64,000 nucleotides of DNA from Chitinophaga sp. LS1 (GTDB taxonomy: Bacteria > Bacteroidota > Bacteroidia > Chitinophagales > Chitinophagaceae): contig NZ_CP128362.1 of NCBI RefSeq assembly GCF_034274695.1, positions 2,356,001 to 2,420,000 on the forward strand, read 5' to 3'. Position 1 is the stretch's first letter. Every line of letters begins with the position of its first letter. Of the stretch, positions 1-7,766 are shown in pieces. Under the pieces are notes generated by a model. It made no database searches, was not told the DNA's origin, and worked only from the letters and a program-made list of their open reading frames with translations. A program made the position numbers and the translations under genes.

Positions 1-1020
1 CAGACGTTTCAGTTCCTGTCTGCCAACCTTTCGAGGTGTCTGCCAGCAATGCCGGAATCCCAGCATAAAAGCGCCTATTTCGATATCCTGTCTTACAAGG
101 TGCTACAAGGGATCGATACACAGTTCAGTTCAAAGTTCAGTGGTATAGACGACTTTAATGAATTTAATTATGATGAAATTAAAAAGCATTTGCCAGCGCT
201 GTTTGTTTCTTATCATACAGGTTCATACAGATCAGCCATTGCTTTTTTGGTGAAGTACAATATTAATGTAGTGCTGATAGCAGATCCGCTTGCTTACAAG
301 TTTAACCTGGAGAAAATGATGTACCAGTTCCAGCTGGTGAAAGATGCATTCAATTCTACTTCAGAATTCATCGTATTTCCTGCTGATAGAGCAGACCTCG
401 CTTTGCAGATTATGGGTAAAATGAAACAGGGCTATTCAGTACTGGCTTATTTAGATGGCAATTCCGGATCCAATGGTTATCTGAACCGGGATAACAGCCA
501 GCAGATCCCATTCTTCGGTCAGGAAATGTTTGTGAGAACAGGTTTGCCTACATTGTCATTCTATCTGAAAGTGCCTATCATACCGATGTTGTCATATTAT
601 GATGAGCGCTTACAGCCCAGGTGGAATGTGTATGATCCTATTGCACCGCCTAAGGGAGAACGGAATCCTGCAGCTTATGTAGATCAGAGCATTCGCTATT
701 TGTATAGCATATTGGAAAATGCATTGCAGACATATACTATGCAGTGGGAGGGGTGGATGTTTATACACCGGTATCTGACTATAGTAGCTCCTGATGCGGG
801 TATACCATCCAGTCTTACAAATATAGCGATCAATGATAAAGCTGGGTTGTTCATGCTCGATGGCAGGTACTATATATTGAATAGAGAGAATTACAAATTG
901 ATGGAACTTGATAAAGATGTCTTCCATTTGTTTAACAATAAAAACCGGGACGCAATTATAGACCGTCCATTGGCAGATGTTCACCTACTTTATAAAAATA
1001 GATTCTTAATTCATAACTAA
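1..1020 (+). CDS. LpxL/HtrB-like lysophospholipid acyltransferase family protein, N-terminus cut by window edge
   Basis: The frame is open to base 1, and the first ATG inside the window (49) would leave only 55 residues before the active-site histidine, where LpxL-type enzymes usually have about 100. I therefore read it as entering from the left. The core shows the acyltransferase pattern: a histidine in VSYHTGSYR (H56 counted from ATG 49), a later YLDGNSGSNG segment, and RTGLPTLSFYLKVPIIPM. The family motif is H-x4-D/E, but here the fifth position is arginine (R61). The last 70 residues look like an extra domain (FMLDGRYYILN then ELDKDVFHLF), reminiscent of the PqqD-like or leader-recognition segments of peptide-maturation systems. 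Substrate unknown; membrane-associated acyl transfer is a family inference. Confidence 0.6.
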   Translation, partial: QTFQFLSANLSRCLPAMPESQHKSAYFDILSYKVLQGIDTQFSSKFSGIDDFNEFNYDEIKKHLPALFVSYHTGSYRSAIAFLVKYNINVVLIADPLAYKFNLEKMMYQFQLVKDAFNSTSEFIVFPADRADLALQIMGKMKQGYSVLAYLDGNSGSNGYLNRDNSQQIPFFGQEMFVRTGLPTLSFYLKVPIIPMLSYYDERLQPRWNVYDPIAPPKGERNPAAYVDQSIRYLYSILENALQTYTMQWEGWMFIHRYLTIVAPDAGIPSSLTNIAINDKAGLFMLDGRYYILNRENYKLMELDKDVFHLFNNKNRDAIIDRPLADVHLLYKNRFLIHN

Positions 1021-1025
1021 CTATC

Positions 1026-1430
1026 ATGAAAATATTATTTACATCCTTGTTGCTGTTGTCAGCGTTCGCGGGCTTTGCACAGAGAAATTGTTCTATAAAG
1101 GTCAATGTTAGAAATATACTGATCAATAAAGGGGATTTCTATTTCGCGCTTTACAACAAAGAAGGTGACTTTATGAAAGTACCTTTTTCAAAAATCAAAG
1201 TGCCTGCCAGCCGTGTGAAAAACGGAGTGCTGTTTACCAAACTGCCGGCAGGGGAGTATGCGGTTACTATATTTCAGGATCTGAATAGTAACAAGACGCT
1301 GGATAAGGTGATGTCAGTGCCTGTAGAGCCGTATGGGCTTTCTAATAATGTACCGGCTTATCCGACGTATGCGAGTACAAAGTTTACGGTGACGGACCAG
1401 TCATCGATAACGGTAAGTTTAAGGAATTAG
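1026..1430 (+). CDS. DUF2141 family secreted protein
   Basis: 134 residues with an N-terminal signal peptide (MKILFTSLLLLSAFAGFAQ). The mature part fits the DUF2141 beta-sandwich family: NVRNILINKGDFYFALYN, then PAGEYAVTIFQDLNSNKTLD, then PVEPYGLSNN. These small exported proteins occur widely in Bacteroidota, often beside lipid or pigment genes; their biochemical role is not established. It starts 5 bases after the acyltransferase stop, so the two are probably co-transcribed, and a strong hairpin terminator follows at once. Confidence 0.8.
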   Translation: MKILFTSLLLLSAFAGFAQRNCSIKVNVRNILINKGDFYFALYNKEGDFMKVPFSKIKVPASRVKNGVLFTKLPAGEYAVTIFQDLNSNKTLDKVMSVPVEPYGLSNNVPAYPTYASTKFTVTDQSSITVSLRN

Positions 1431-1466
1431 GCGAGAGCTAGCGGTATCGCTAACTCTCGCTTTTTT
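1431..1466 (+). terminator. Rho-independent terminator after the DUF2141 gene
   Basis: A 13-bp stem with one mismatch (GCGAGAG-TAGCG arms), a 4-base GTAT loop and a run of six T. It begins at the base after the DUF2141 stop codon. Confidence 0.85.
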
Positions 1467-1546
1467 AATAAGCGTATTTGTAATTCCTTTTGATGGCATA
1501 TTTTTTTTGTGACACCAACCGTACATATATGACAATAGGCCGGTGT

Positions 1547-1565
1547 GGCAGATGTGCAATCTGCC
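1547..1565. other. Short inverted repeat, possible terminator of the minus-strand gene 1611-2153
   Basis: GGCAGAT and ATCTGCC arms around a 5-base loop, 45 bases beyond the 3' end of the minus-strand gene. There is no T-run on the minus strand, so a terminator role is only a possibility. Confidence 0.3.
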
Positions 1566-1610
1566 AGATCTGAAATAAAAGGATATTAATTGGAGGTGAA
1601 AGAGTCGTTA

Positions 1611-2153
1611 TTATCCGCCTATCGATAGCTCTTTTACCGTTTCATTGCCCGGCAAATCGACCGCGACTATTATCACCTTACCACCTGGGGGTAAACTGGT
1701 AGCCTTATAATGCCAATCCACGCCGTTTCTGCTTAATACTGCATTTCCTCTTTCCTGTATGTTACCTACTTTATTTACCACCCGTATTTCCACTGCAGCT
1801 ACTCTGAATTCGTCTTTCGCGGTTACGATTACAGTCTCCTCTTCAAAACGAATGTTCTGCACTTCTGGTGACTTGTAAGCATCCTTTACTGCCATATTAT
1901 AGGCATTCTGGCCGGGTCCTGCGAGGGATTTATAATAAGCTTTCAGCTCAGGATCTTCCAGGATCGCCAGTGCATAAGCTGCTGCTATTTTCATCTTATA
2001 CCTTGCTTCCAGCTGTTTTATTGTGGGCTTATTCTTAGATGGGCCGCGTTTCTTGGCGATAATAATTTGTCCGTTCCTTTCGTAAATCGTGAGTTGATCG
2101 CCCAGGGAGCCGCGGATGCATTGTAGGAGGATATTGTCTTTGACAAGGGCCAT
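1611..2153 (-). CDS. Conserved hypothetical protein, no signal peptide
   Basis: 180 residues, no transmembrane segment. The N-terminal half (ILLQCIRGSLGDQLTIYERNG, then AKKRGPSKNKPT) resembles a class of short Bacteroidota proteins that open with a G-x-GD-beta-strand and a KK-GP turn; the C-terminal half alternates hydrophobic strands (ETVIVTAKDEF, AAVEIRVVNKVG, KVIIVAVDLPG) and is probably an all-beta, Ig-like domain. I do not recognise a function. It stands alone, with a bidirectional hairpin upstream (2242-2292). Confidence 0.7.
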   Translation of the reverse strand: MALVKDNILLQCIRGSLGDQLTIYERNGQIIIAKKRGPSKNKPTIKQLEARYKMKIAAAYALAILEDPELKAYYKSLAGPGQNAYNMAVKDAYKSPEVQNIRFEEETVIVTAKDEFRVAAVEIRVVNKVGNIQERGNAVLSRNGVDWHYKATSLPPGGKVIIVAVDLPGNETVKELSIGG

Positions 2154-2241
2154 AAAAATTTATTTTGGGGTTATAAAGTCAATATTAAGGATTAGTTCGG
2201 TTACATAGTGCGACTATATTGCTAATTGAGTATTAATACGT

Positions 2242-2292
2242 CATTAAAAGGGCACTTCAATATCGAATGGATATTGAAGTGCCCTTTTAATG
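2242..2292. terminator. Perfect 23-bp hairpin, bidirectional terminator
   Basis: Arms 2242-2264 and 2270-2292 pair perfectly over 23 bp with a 5-base loop. The stem has an A-run on the left and a T-run on the right, so it can work on either strand. It lies downstream of the minus-strand zinc-ribbon gene. Confidence 0.75.
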
Positions 2293-2323
2293 ACCTTGTG
2301 GTGACCTTGTGGTGACCTTATGG
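2291..2323. repeat. Three tandem 11-bp repeats
   Basis: Units TGACCTTGTGG (2291-2301 and 2302-2312) and TGACCTTATGG (2313-2323) follow the 23-bp hairpin and share its last two bases. They are non-coding. Probably replication slippage. Confidence 0.7.
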
Positions 2324-2392
2324 AAGTATGGTCGTGTAATAGCTGGGAAAGCTATTTTTTCGGATTTCATAACCTGCTGTAAGCTTTTGTGG

Positions 2393-2953
2393 TTATTCGC
2401 GGTCAATTTGTACAATCAAACCGCTATCTCTCATCTTTCTCAAGTCATGGGCCAGGAAAATATATTCAACATTGTCTGCAAAAGCCGCTTCTTCCAGCCG
2501 AAATCTGATTGAGTCATTTTTGATGGCGGTGATCTTCATATTGAAGTAGACAATTCGCCCATTTCCCGGGTTTTTCATTTCATACAGATCTCCTACCTGT
2601 GGTTTGGCAAAGTATTCTCTTGTATGTTGTGCATTCTGCTCACAGATATATGCAATCAAACCTATAAACAATGGAATCAGCAGCATCCATGTGTACAAAT
2701 AAAAAGGCGTCCGGGTCGATGCCTCATATTTCTTCATGATAAAATCATTCCATTTGGGAGAATTACATTTGGCACATTTGATCTCTGCATCCTTAGAACC
2801 AACAGGGAAAAATGGAATCCAAAATATGTGAATGTAAGTCTGATATACTTTAACACGCATATCATTAGATTTACAATATTCACATGTGTGTTCATAACTG
2901 CTGATAGCTGTTTTAATGCGGGCACGCCTCTTGCCGTAGAAGAATATAAACAT
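2393..2953 (-). CDS. Zinc-ribbon membrane protein
   Basis: 186 residues from the ATG at 2953. The frame is open to 3022, but that extension would run into the tRNA-Arg gene; the start at MFIFFYGKRRARIK matches how zinc-ribbon proteins of this kind begin. A treble-clef or ribbon is formed by CEYC and CAKC, separated by a hydrophobic stretch containing IFWIPFFPVG. One transmembrane helix follows (LYTWMLLIPLFIGLIAYI), then a C-terminal domain of about 85 residues. Function unknown; probably an inner-membrane protein with a structural zinc site. It lies just downstream of the tRNA and may be read with it. Confidence 0.75.
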   Translation of the reverse strand: MFIFFYGKRRARIKTAISSYEHTCEYCKSNDMRVKVYQTYIHIFWIPFFPVGSKDAEIKCAKCNSPKWNDFIMKKYEASTRTPFYLYTWMLLIPLFIGLIAYICEQNAQHTREYFAKPQVGDLYEMKNPGNGRIVYFNMKITAIKNDSIRFRLEEAAFADNVEYIFLAHDLRKMRDSGLIVQIDRE

Positions 2954-3010
2954 AGGGTAGGGATTATTCTCGAAATAAAAAAAGCCAGCATCGCTGCTGA
3001 CTTCATTTTG

Positions 3011-3082
3011 TAGCCCGGACAAGAATCGAACTTGTATCTAAAGTTTAGGAAACTTCTATTCTATCCATTGAACTACCGGGCC
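3011..3082 (-). tRNA. tRNA-Arg (anticodon CCT)
   Basis: 72 nt, foldable as a cloverleaf on the minus strand: 7-bp acceptor (GGCCCGG with CCGGGCT, the first pair G-U), D-arm GTTC/GAAT, anticodon loop TTCCTAA giving CCT, T-arm ACAAG-TTCGATT-CTTGT, discriminator A. CCA is not encoded. CCT decodes AGG. Confidence 0.93.
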
Positions 3083-3091
3083 GTCACTTTA

Positions 3092-3137
3092 GGAAAAATC
3101 CTCCTTTAGCGGAGTGCAAAAGTAAAGGATTTTTCCA
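3092..3137. repeat. 10-bp inverted repeat enclosing the tRNA promoter
   Basis: GGAAAAATCC (3092-3101) and GGATTTTTCC (3128-3137) are exact inverted repeats with a 26-base spacer that contains the tRNA -7 element. It lies 19 bases downstream of the acyl-CoA synthetase stop, so it may terminate that gene. Confidence 0.5.
3117..3124 (-). promoter_or_regulatory. Bacteroidota -7 element for tRNA-Arg(CCT)
   Basis: On the minus strand this reads TACTTTTG, an exact match to TAnnTTTG, 34 bases before the tRNA 5' end. A clear TTTG element 19 bases further upstream is not present. Confidence 0.55.
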
Positions 3138-3156
3138 AAATTCCTCACACATTTAA

Positions 3157-4941
3157 TTAATTATAGATTTTCTCAATCTGTTCAGCATATTTCTGGGCAA
3201 TCACTTTCCGCTTTACTTTCAGCGTCCCCGACAGCTCCCCATTCGCGATCGTCCACTCATTTGGCAGCAACTCAAACTTCTTCACCTGCTCTATATGGCT
3301 GAAGTACGCATTGTACTTCTCCACGATCTGCTGAAACAGGATCTGTATCTCTGGTAGCCGGCACAATGCCGCATGATCGCTGACCTGTATCCCTTTTTTA
3401 TGCGCCCAGCGTTCCAGCTGAGGGAAAGACGGTACAATCAACGCCCCGGTGAATTTGCGGTCTTCGCCCACCACCATCATCTGCTCTATAAATATGGATT
3501 CCTTAAACTTGTTTTCGATAGGCTGAGGGGCCACAAACTTACCCCCCGAGGTCTTGAACAGTTCCTTCTTCCGATCCGTGATCTTTAGGAATTTATTGTT
3601 CACCAGCACCCCGATATCCCCGGTATGAAACCATCCATCTTTGATGGCTTCTGCCGTGAGATCGGGACGTTTATAATAGCCGATAGTGATGTTGGGCCCT
3701 TTTACAAGGATCTCTCCATCTTCTGCAATCTTCACTTCCACATTATTGATCAGGGGCCCTACAGTACCAAACATGCGATCTTTTTCTTCCGTACGGTTTA
3801 CGCTGATCACAGGCGAGGTTTCTGTCAATCCATAGCCTTCCAGGATGGGTATTTTTGCCGCTGTAAAGATCTTCAGCAATCTTACCTGGCAGGCGGCGGA
3901 GCCTGTTACAATCACATCGATGTTGCCACCCAGTGCTTCCCGCCATTTGCTGAACACGAGTTTATTGGCAATGGCCAGTTGTAATTTGTACCACCAGCCC
4001 TGGTCCTGATTGATATCGAACTTTTTGCCCAGGTCTACTGCCCAGAAGAAAAGCCCTTTTTTGATGCCTTTTAGTTCCAGTCCTTTACCCATGATCCGCT
4101 CATACACTTTTTCCAGCAACCGTGGTACGGTCGTGAAGATGGAGGGTTTTACCTCCCGCAGGTTATCGGCAATCGTATCCAGGCTTTCCGCGTAGTAAAT
4201 AGGTACGCCGGCAGTGAGATAGATATACGATACGGTGCGTTCGAAAATATGATTCAGTGGGAGGAAACTAAGTGCTTTGGCAGTAGGATTCACTGGCAGG
4301 CAGGGGATACAGGCGTGTACATTGCTCATGATATTCTGGTGGGTGAGCATCACACCTTTGGGTGTACCCGTTGTTCCTGAGGTATAAATGATGGTGGCTA
4401 ATTGTTCCGGATCAATGCTGTCTTTGATGGCGGCAATCTTTGGAAAGTCCCCTTCATCGGCCATGGCTGGAACTTCCAGCCAGTGTTTGGCACCGGGGAC
4501 CTTGTTAAAGGTAAACACTTCCCGGAGGTGTGGCAGCTTGCTCCGGAAGGCCGAGACCTTGTCGTACAGGTCTTTGTCGCTTACAAAGAGAATACTGGCC
4601 GCAGCATCATTCAGAATGTATTCCAGGTCGTGCTCGCTCAGTGTAGGGTAAATGGGGGCAAGTACGGCGCCCGCCTGCTGGCAGGCCAGATCCGTAATGA
4701 GCCACTCCGGGCGGTTGGGCGATAAGATCGCAATCTTATCTACTCCTTCTGGTGTGCGGTCCCCGTTGCCAATACCTAATTTAAGCAAGCCTGCACTGAA
4801 GCGTATTGTCAGATCGGCTACATCCTGTGTGCTATATTGTTTCCAGACGTTGTTTTCTTTTCCTACCAGCATGTCAGCTTTTGGAAAATGGGCCAGCTGG
4901 TATGCGATAATGTCGAATAATCTCCGTGGCTGATCAGTCAT
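3157..4941 (-). CDS. Long-chain fatty acid-CoA ligase (AMP-forming)
   Basis: 594 residues of the ANL adenylating superfamily. It activates a fatty acid with ATP to an acyl-AMP and then to acyl-CoA at the inner face of the membrane. Visible motifs: the P-loop YTSGTTGTPKG (about 186-196), the aromatic/acyl pocket segment GYGLTETSP, the ATP-binding GWFHTGDIG, and the hinge with the C-terminal catalytic lysine region ITDRKKELFKTSGGK. Length and motif order are those of the Bacteroidota FadD/FACL group (AMP-dependent synthetase, long-chain type). A small 2TM-domain gene lies 15 bases upstream on the same strand and is probably co-transcribed. Confidence 0.92.
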   Translation of the reverse strand: MTDQPRRLFDIIAYQLAHFPKADMLVGKENNVWKQYSTQDVADLTIRFSAGLLKLGIGNGDRTPEGVDKIAILSPNRPEWLITDLACQQAGAVLAPIYPTLSEHDLEYILNDAAASILFVSDKDLYDKVSAFRSKLPHLREVFTFNKVPGAKHWLEVPAMADEGDFPKIAAIKDSIDPEQLATIIYTSGTTGTPKGVMLTHQNIMSNVHACIPCLPVNPTAKALSFLPLNHIFERTVSYIYLTAGVPIYYAESLDTIADNLREVKPSIFTTVPRLLEKVYERIMGKGLELKGIKKGLFFWAVDLGKKFDINQDQGWWYKLQLAIANKLVFSKWREALGGNIDVIVTGSAACQVRLLKIFTAAKIPILEGYGLTETSPVISVNRTEEKDRMFGTVGPLINNVEVKIAEDGEILVKGPNITIGYYKRPDLTAEAIKDGWFHTGDIGVLVNNKFLKITDRKKELFKTSGGKFVAPQPIENKFKESIFIEQMMVVGEDRKFTGALIVPSFPQLERWAHKKGIQVSDHAALCRLPEIQILFQQIVEKYNAYFSHIEQVKKFELLPNEWTIANGELSGTLKVKRKVIAQKYAEQIEKIYN

Positions 4942-4956
4942 GTTGCTTTTGGTTTA

Positions 4957-5247
4957 TTACAGGCCTCTTTGTTCCTTCTCGGCTTGTAACCGCTCATATT
5001 CTCTTAGTGTATCCCCAAATGGGTCGCGATGGAAAGCGTTGAAGTACTGGAATGCGATGGCTAATCCCCATCCCAAACCCGGCCATACCGGCCATGGTGT
5101 GCCTCCATAATAACGACCAGTGGTGATATACCAGATCGCCCAGAAGAAGAGGTTCATAACGAGGTAAACAATCAGGGAATTCTTAAAAGCTGCTCTTGAT
5201 TTTGCAATCTTCCACAGCCTTTCATCCCGTTGTTGTATAGTTTCCAT
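4957..5247 (-). CDS. 2TM domain-containing protein
   Basis: 96 residues with two transmembrane segments (SLIVYLVMNLFFWAIWYI and PVWPGLGWGLAIAFQYF) separated by a short loop, and a charged C-terminus. This is the 2TM-domain architecture common in Bacteroidota; role unknown. The gene ends 15 bases before the acyl-CoA ligase start. Confidence 0.8.
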   Translation of the reverse strand: METIQQRDERLWKIAKSRAAFKNSLIVYLVMNLFFWAIWYITTGRYYGGTPWPVWPGLGWGLAIAFQYFNAFHRDPFGDTLREYERLQAEKEQRGL

Positions 5248-5603
5248 ATGTTTAGTGGTTTAAATAGATAGGCGCGTATCTAAATATAGATAATTTTCCT
5301 GAATTATCCGGAGGGGAGACTAACTGCAATATAATTTCAGCAGAACAGATTAATTTTGATTTAAGAACCTAACAGACAGACTACGAACAATATTTAACTA
5401 CCAGATCAGCGCATTACGACATTCCACGGCATTCACCCAAACTTATTGACGATTCATCACACGCAACGATATTCAAAGATTGTGTCTTAATGGTTATTTA
5501 ATTGATGAAACCCAGAGCGTTTTGTTTAATAATGCACTCACCAGTCCCTGGTGATAAATTTATCTTTTATCAACAAGGACCGGTGAGCTGGTTTTTACAC
5601 AAA
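5248..5603. other. 356-base intergenic region with an inverted repeat
   Basis: No gene is visible. Near its left part the minus strand must carry the promoter for the 2TM/acyl-CoA ligase pair. The right part has an imperfect inverted repeat (CTCACC-A-GTCC at 5537-5547 against GGAC-C-GGTGAG at 5577-5587) around a 12-bp palindrome GATAAATTTATC (5553-5564). This lies just beyond the 3' end of the MFS gene and may serve as its terminator, although no T-run follows on the minus strand. Confidence 0.5.
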
Positions 5604-6818
5604 CTACTTTCGGGATTTCTCAACATCCGGCAATAGTCCTGTTAATAAACCTATCAATGGCAGATAGGCGCATAACTGGAACACATAGTCTATACCCTTA
5701 CTATCCGCAATATTGCCCAATACTGCGGAACCTATACCACCCATACCAAATGCCAGTCCAAAGAAAAGGCCGGCTATTAAACCTACCTTGCCCGGTACTA
5801 ACTCCTGTGCATATACTAATATTGCTGAGAAGGCTGAAGAGAGTATAACACCAATGAATATACTCAGTATGCATGTCCACATCAGGTTTGCATGTGGCAG
5901 TAACAATGAGAAAGGGGCCACACCAAGAATAGAAATCCAGATCACATACTTACGGCCTATGCGGTCGCCCAGTGGGCCGCCAAAGAAGGTACCTGCTGCA
6001 ACAGCAAAGAGAAATACAAACAGGTAGATCTGCGAAGCCTGTACACTTACATTGAACTTGTGCATGAGGTAGAACGTATAGTAACTGGTCATGCCTGCCA
6101 TGTAAAAATACTTAGAAAATACCAGTACCAACAGGATGCTCAGTGCAAAAATCACTTTTCCCTTAGACAGACGATTGTCTGTATGCACCTGTACCTTTTT
6201 AGGTTTCAGGCGATGGGTATTTTGCTTATACCAGGAGCCGATATTGATCATCACCACGATGGCCAGAATAGCCAGTACGGAGAACCAGCTCAAACTGGAT
6301 TGTCCATGAGGTACAATGATCATTGCTGCCAGCAAAGGGCCCAGTGAACTACCTGCATTGCCACCCAATTGGAAGAGTGACTGTGCCAATCCATGTTGTC
6401 CGCCGGAAGCCATGTGAGCCAGCCGGCTGGATTCCGGGTGGAATACGGAGGAACCTACACCTACCAGACCTACAGAGACAAGAACGAAGTAAAAGTGATG
6501 TGCCTGTGATAAACATACGAGTCCGAGCAATGTAAAGCCCATGCCTATAATCAGGGAATAAGGCTGTGGCTTTTTGTCCGTATACAAACCTACCAGGGGT
6601 TGTAACAGGGAGGCGGTGAGCTGATAGGTCAATGTAATGTAGCCTACCTGGCTGAAATTGAGATTCAATGAATCCTTTACAATCGGATAAATGGCGGGGA
6701 TCAGTGACTGGATAGCATCATTGATCAGATGAGAGAAGCTGAGGGCCAATAATACAGAGAATACGGTCCTCTCAGCGGCCTGTTGTACAGGCGCTTTGGC
6801 AGTGGCGATCTTTTCCAT
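5604..6818 (-). CDS. MFS transporter of the fosmidomycin-resistance (Fsr) type
   Basis: 404 residues with about 12 hydrophobic segments. The start is set at the ATG at 6818 (MEKIATAKAPV); the nine extra codons upstream look untranslated. Typical Fsr-like features are SHLINDAIQSLIPAIYPIVK in helix 1, the GLYTDKKP loop after helix 2, GSSVFHPESSRLAHMASGG in helices 4-5, and the mid-protein GGPLGDRIGRK loop. The family exports small phosphonate-type or other drugs using the proton gradient; the substrate here cannot be told. A GntR/FadR regulator follows upstream on the same strand and may control it. Confidence 0.85.
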   Translation of the reverse strand: MEKIATAKAPVQQAAERTVFSVLLALSFSHLINDAIQSLIPAIYPIVKDSLNLNFSQVGYITLTYQLTASLLQPLVGLYTDKKPQPYSLIIGMGFTLLGLVCLSQAHHFYFVLVSVGLVGVGSSVFHPESSRLAHMASGGQHGLAQSLFQLGGNAGSSLGPLLAAMIIVPHGQSSLSWFSVLAILAIVVMINIGSWYKQNTHRLKPKKVQVHTDNRLSKGKVIFALSILLVLVFSKYFYMAGMTSYYTFYLMHKFNVSVQASQIYLFVFLFAVAAGTFFGGPLGDRIGRKYVIWISILGVAPFSLLLPHANLMWTCILSIFIGVILSSAFSAILVYAQELVPGKVGLIAGLFFGLAFGMGGIGSAVLGNIADSKGIDYVFQLCAYLPLIGLLTGLLPDVEKSRK

Positions 6819-6899
6819 AAAATGTATCAGTGAAAAAATAGGCAATACAATCCCTGTAGCGCTTCCCTTCAGTGGAGGCGGTTTCAGCAGAAATTGGTA

Positions 6900-6975
6900 T
6901 TACTGGTTGAAAATTAAAAATGTGGTCGATGATTTGGGAGACATGTTGCTATGGCTTTTGATCATCCTTTGCCAC
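6900..6975 (-). pseudogene. Diverged tandem copy of the 3' end of the GntR regulator gene
   Basis: On the minus strand this 76-base stretch matches the last about 90 bases of the adjacent GntR gene, including its stop region and the following TTTTCAACCAGTAA. Translated, it still gives VAKDDQKP-stop-QHVSQIIDHIF, against VAQDDQKAWKCVQLIIDHN in the intact gene. It is directly abutting (6900-6975 next to 6976-7065), so it is a decayed tandem duplication rather than a gene. Confidence 0.75.
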
Positions 6976-6990
6976 TTACTGGTTGAAAAT

Positions 6991-7677
6991 TTAAAGGTCC
7001 TTGCTATCGTTGTGGTCGATGATCAGCTGCACACATTTCCATGCTTTCTGATCATCCTGCGCCACAATACTATTCAAAAGATTTTTGTGCAGGTGCTGCG
7101 TATTTGTAAAAGTATCAGTTGTTTTAAACCGTTCTATAAACTTCGCTTTCAGGTGCATGGCTACAGTTCTGTACAGATCTGTAAGAATGCTGTTGCCCGA
7201 AGCCTGTGCAATGGCCAGGTGAAAATCGATATCCGCCTGTATACAGGCTGTTACGTCATTGGCCACCCCATATTCTTTTCGCTTATTCAGCGCCTCTGCC
7301 ATCCGCTCTATATCCTGTTCCGTTCTATTGAGGGCCGCTTTTTGTGCTATTTTCAATTCCAACAGTTGTCTTACCTCGTCCAGATCTTCGAACTGTGCGC
7401 GTTTCAGCCGTTGGGGGAAGGGTTCTACGATACCTGTCTGCTCTTCTACAAAAGTGCCAAGGCCCTGTTGTACCCTGAGTACCCCACTGTTCGCCAGTAT
7501 GCGTACGGCTTCTCTGATAGTAGACCGACCTACCCCGAATGACCCCATTAAGGCCGGTTCGGTAGGTAATTTTTCCCCGGTTTTGTAGGTTCCCAGGGAG
7601 ATCTGCTCCTGTAGCCGCTGCGCAACCTCGTCTGCAAGGCTGTTTCGCTTAATTGGTAAGGTCTGTTTATTCATCAT
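6991..7677 (-). CDS. GntR/FadR-family transcriptional regulator
   Basis: 228 residues from the ATG at 7677; the frame is open to 7776 but that would overlap the divergent TPR gene. The N-terminal winged helix-turn-helix is clear: LADEVAQRLQEQISLGTYKTGEKLPTE, then GVGRSTIREAVRILANSGVLRVQQGLGTFV. The C-terminal FCD-type all-helical ligand domain carries metal/ligand residues in DIDFHLAIAQASGN and a later MHLKAKFIERF helix. Regulators of this group respond to carboxylic acids. It is divergent from a TPR gene and co-directional with the MFS exporter, which is a plausible target. A 13-bp palindrome overlaps its start. Confidence 0.9.
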   Translation of the reverse strand: MMNKQTLPIKRNSLADEVAQRLQEQISLGTYKTGEKLPTEPALMGSFGVGRSTIREAVRILANSGVLRVQQGLGTFVEEQTGIVEPFPQRLKRAQFEDLDEVRQLLELKIAQKAALNRTEQDIERMAEALNKRKEYGVANDVTACIQADIDFHLAIAQASGNSILTDLYRTVAMHLKAKFIERFKTTDTFTNTQHLHKNLLNSIVAQDDQKAWKCVQLIIDHNDSKDL

Positions 7678-7690
7678 ATCATCTGATGAT
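7678..7690. promoter_or_regulatory. 13-bp palindrome at the GntR start, candidate autoregulatory site
   Basis: ATCATC-T-GATGAT is a perfect 6-1-6 palindrome immediately upstream of the GntR start codon. FadR-type regulators bind short palindromes of this size; binding is inferred only. Confidence 0.3.
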
Positions 7691-7734
7691 TCAAAGGTAG
7701 TAATTCCTTTTAAATCGTCACATCTTTTTTTATT

Positions 7735-7742
7735 TATCTTTG
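7735..7742 (+). promoter_or_regulatory. Bacteroidota -7 element for the TPR gene
   Basis: TATCTTTG matches TAnnTTTG and lies 24 bases before the ATG at 7767. No good TTTG is found 19 bases upstream. Confidence 0.45.
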
Positions 7743-7766
7743 CGCCTCTTGTAATAGATTTGACAG

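Noticed and set aside
2954..3022. Longer N-terminus for the zinc-ribbon protein
   Set aside because: It overlaps the tRNA-Arg gene; the family-like start is at 2953.
5537..5587. Terminator for the MFS gene
   Set aside because: The stem has one mismatch, a 29-base loop and no T-run on the minus strand; kept only as an inverted repeat in the intergenic entry.
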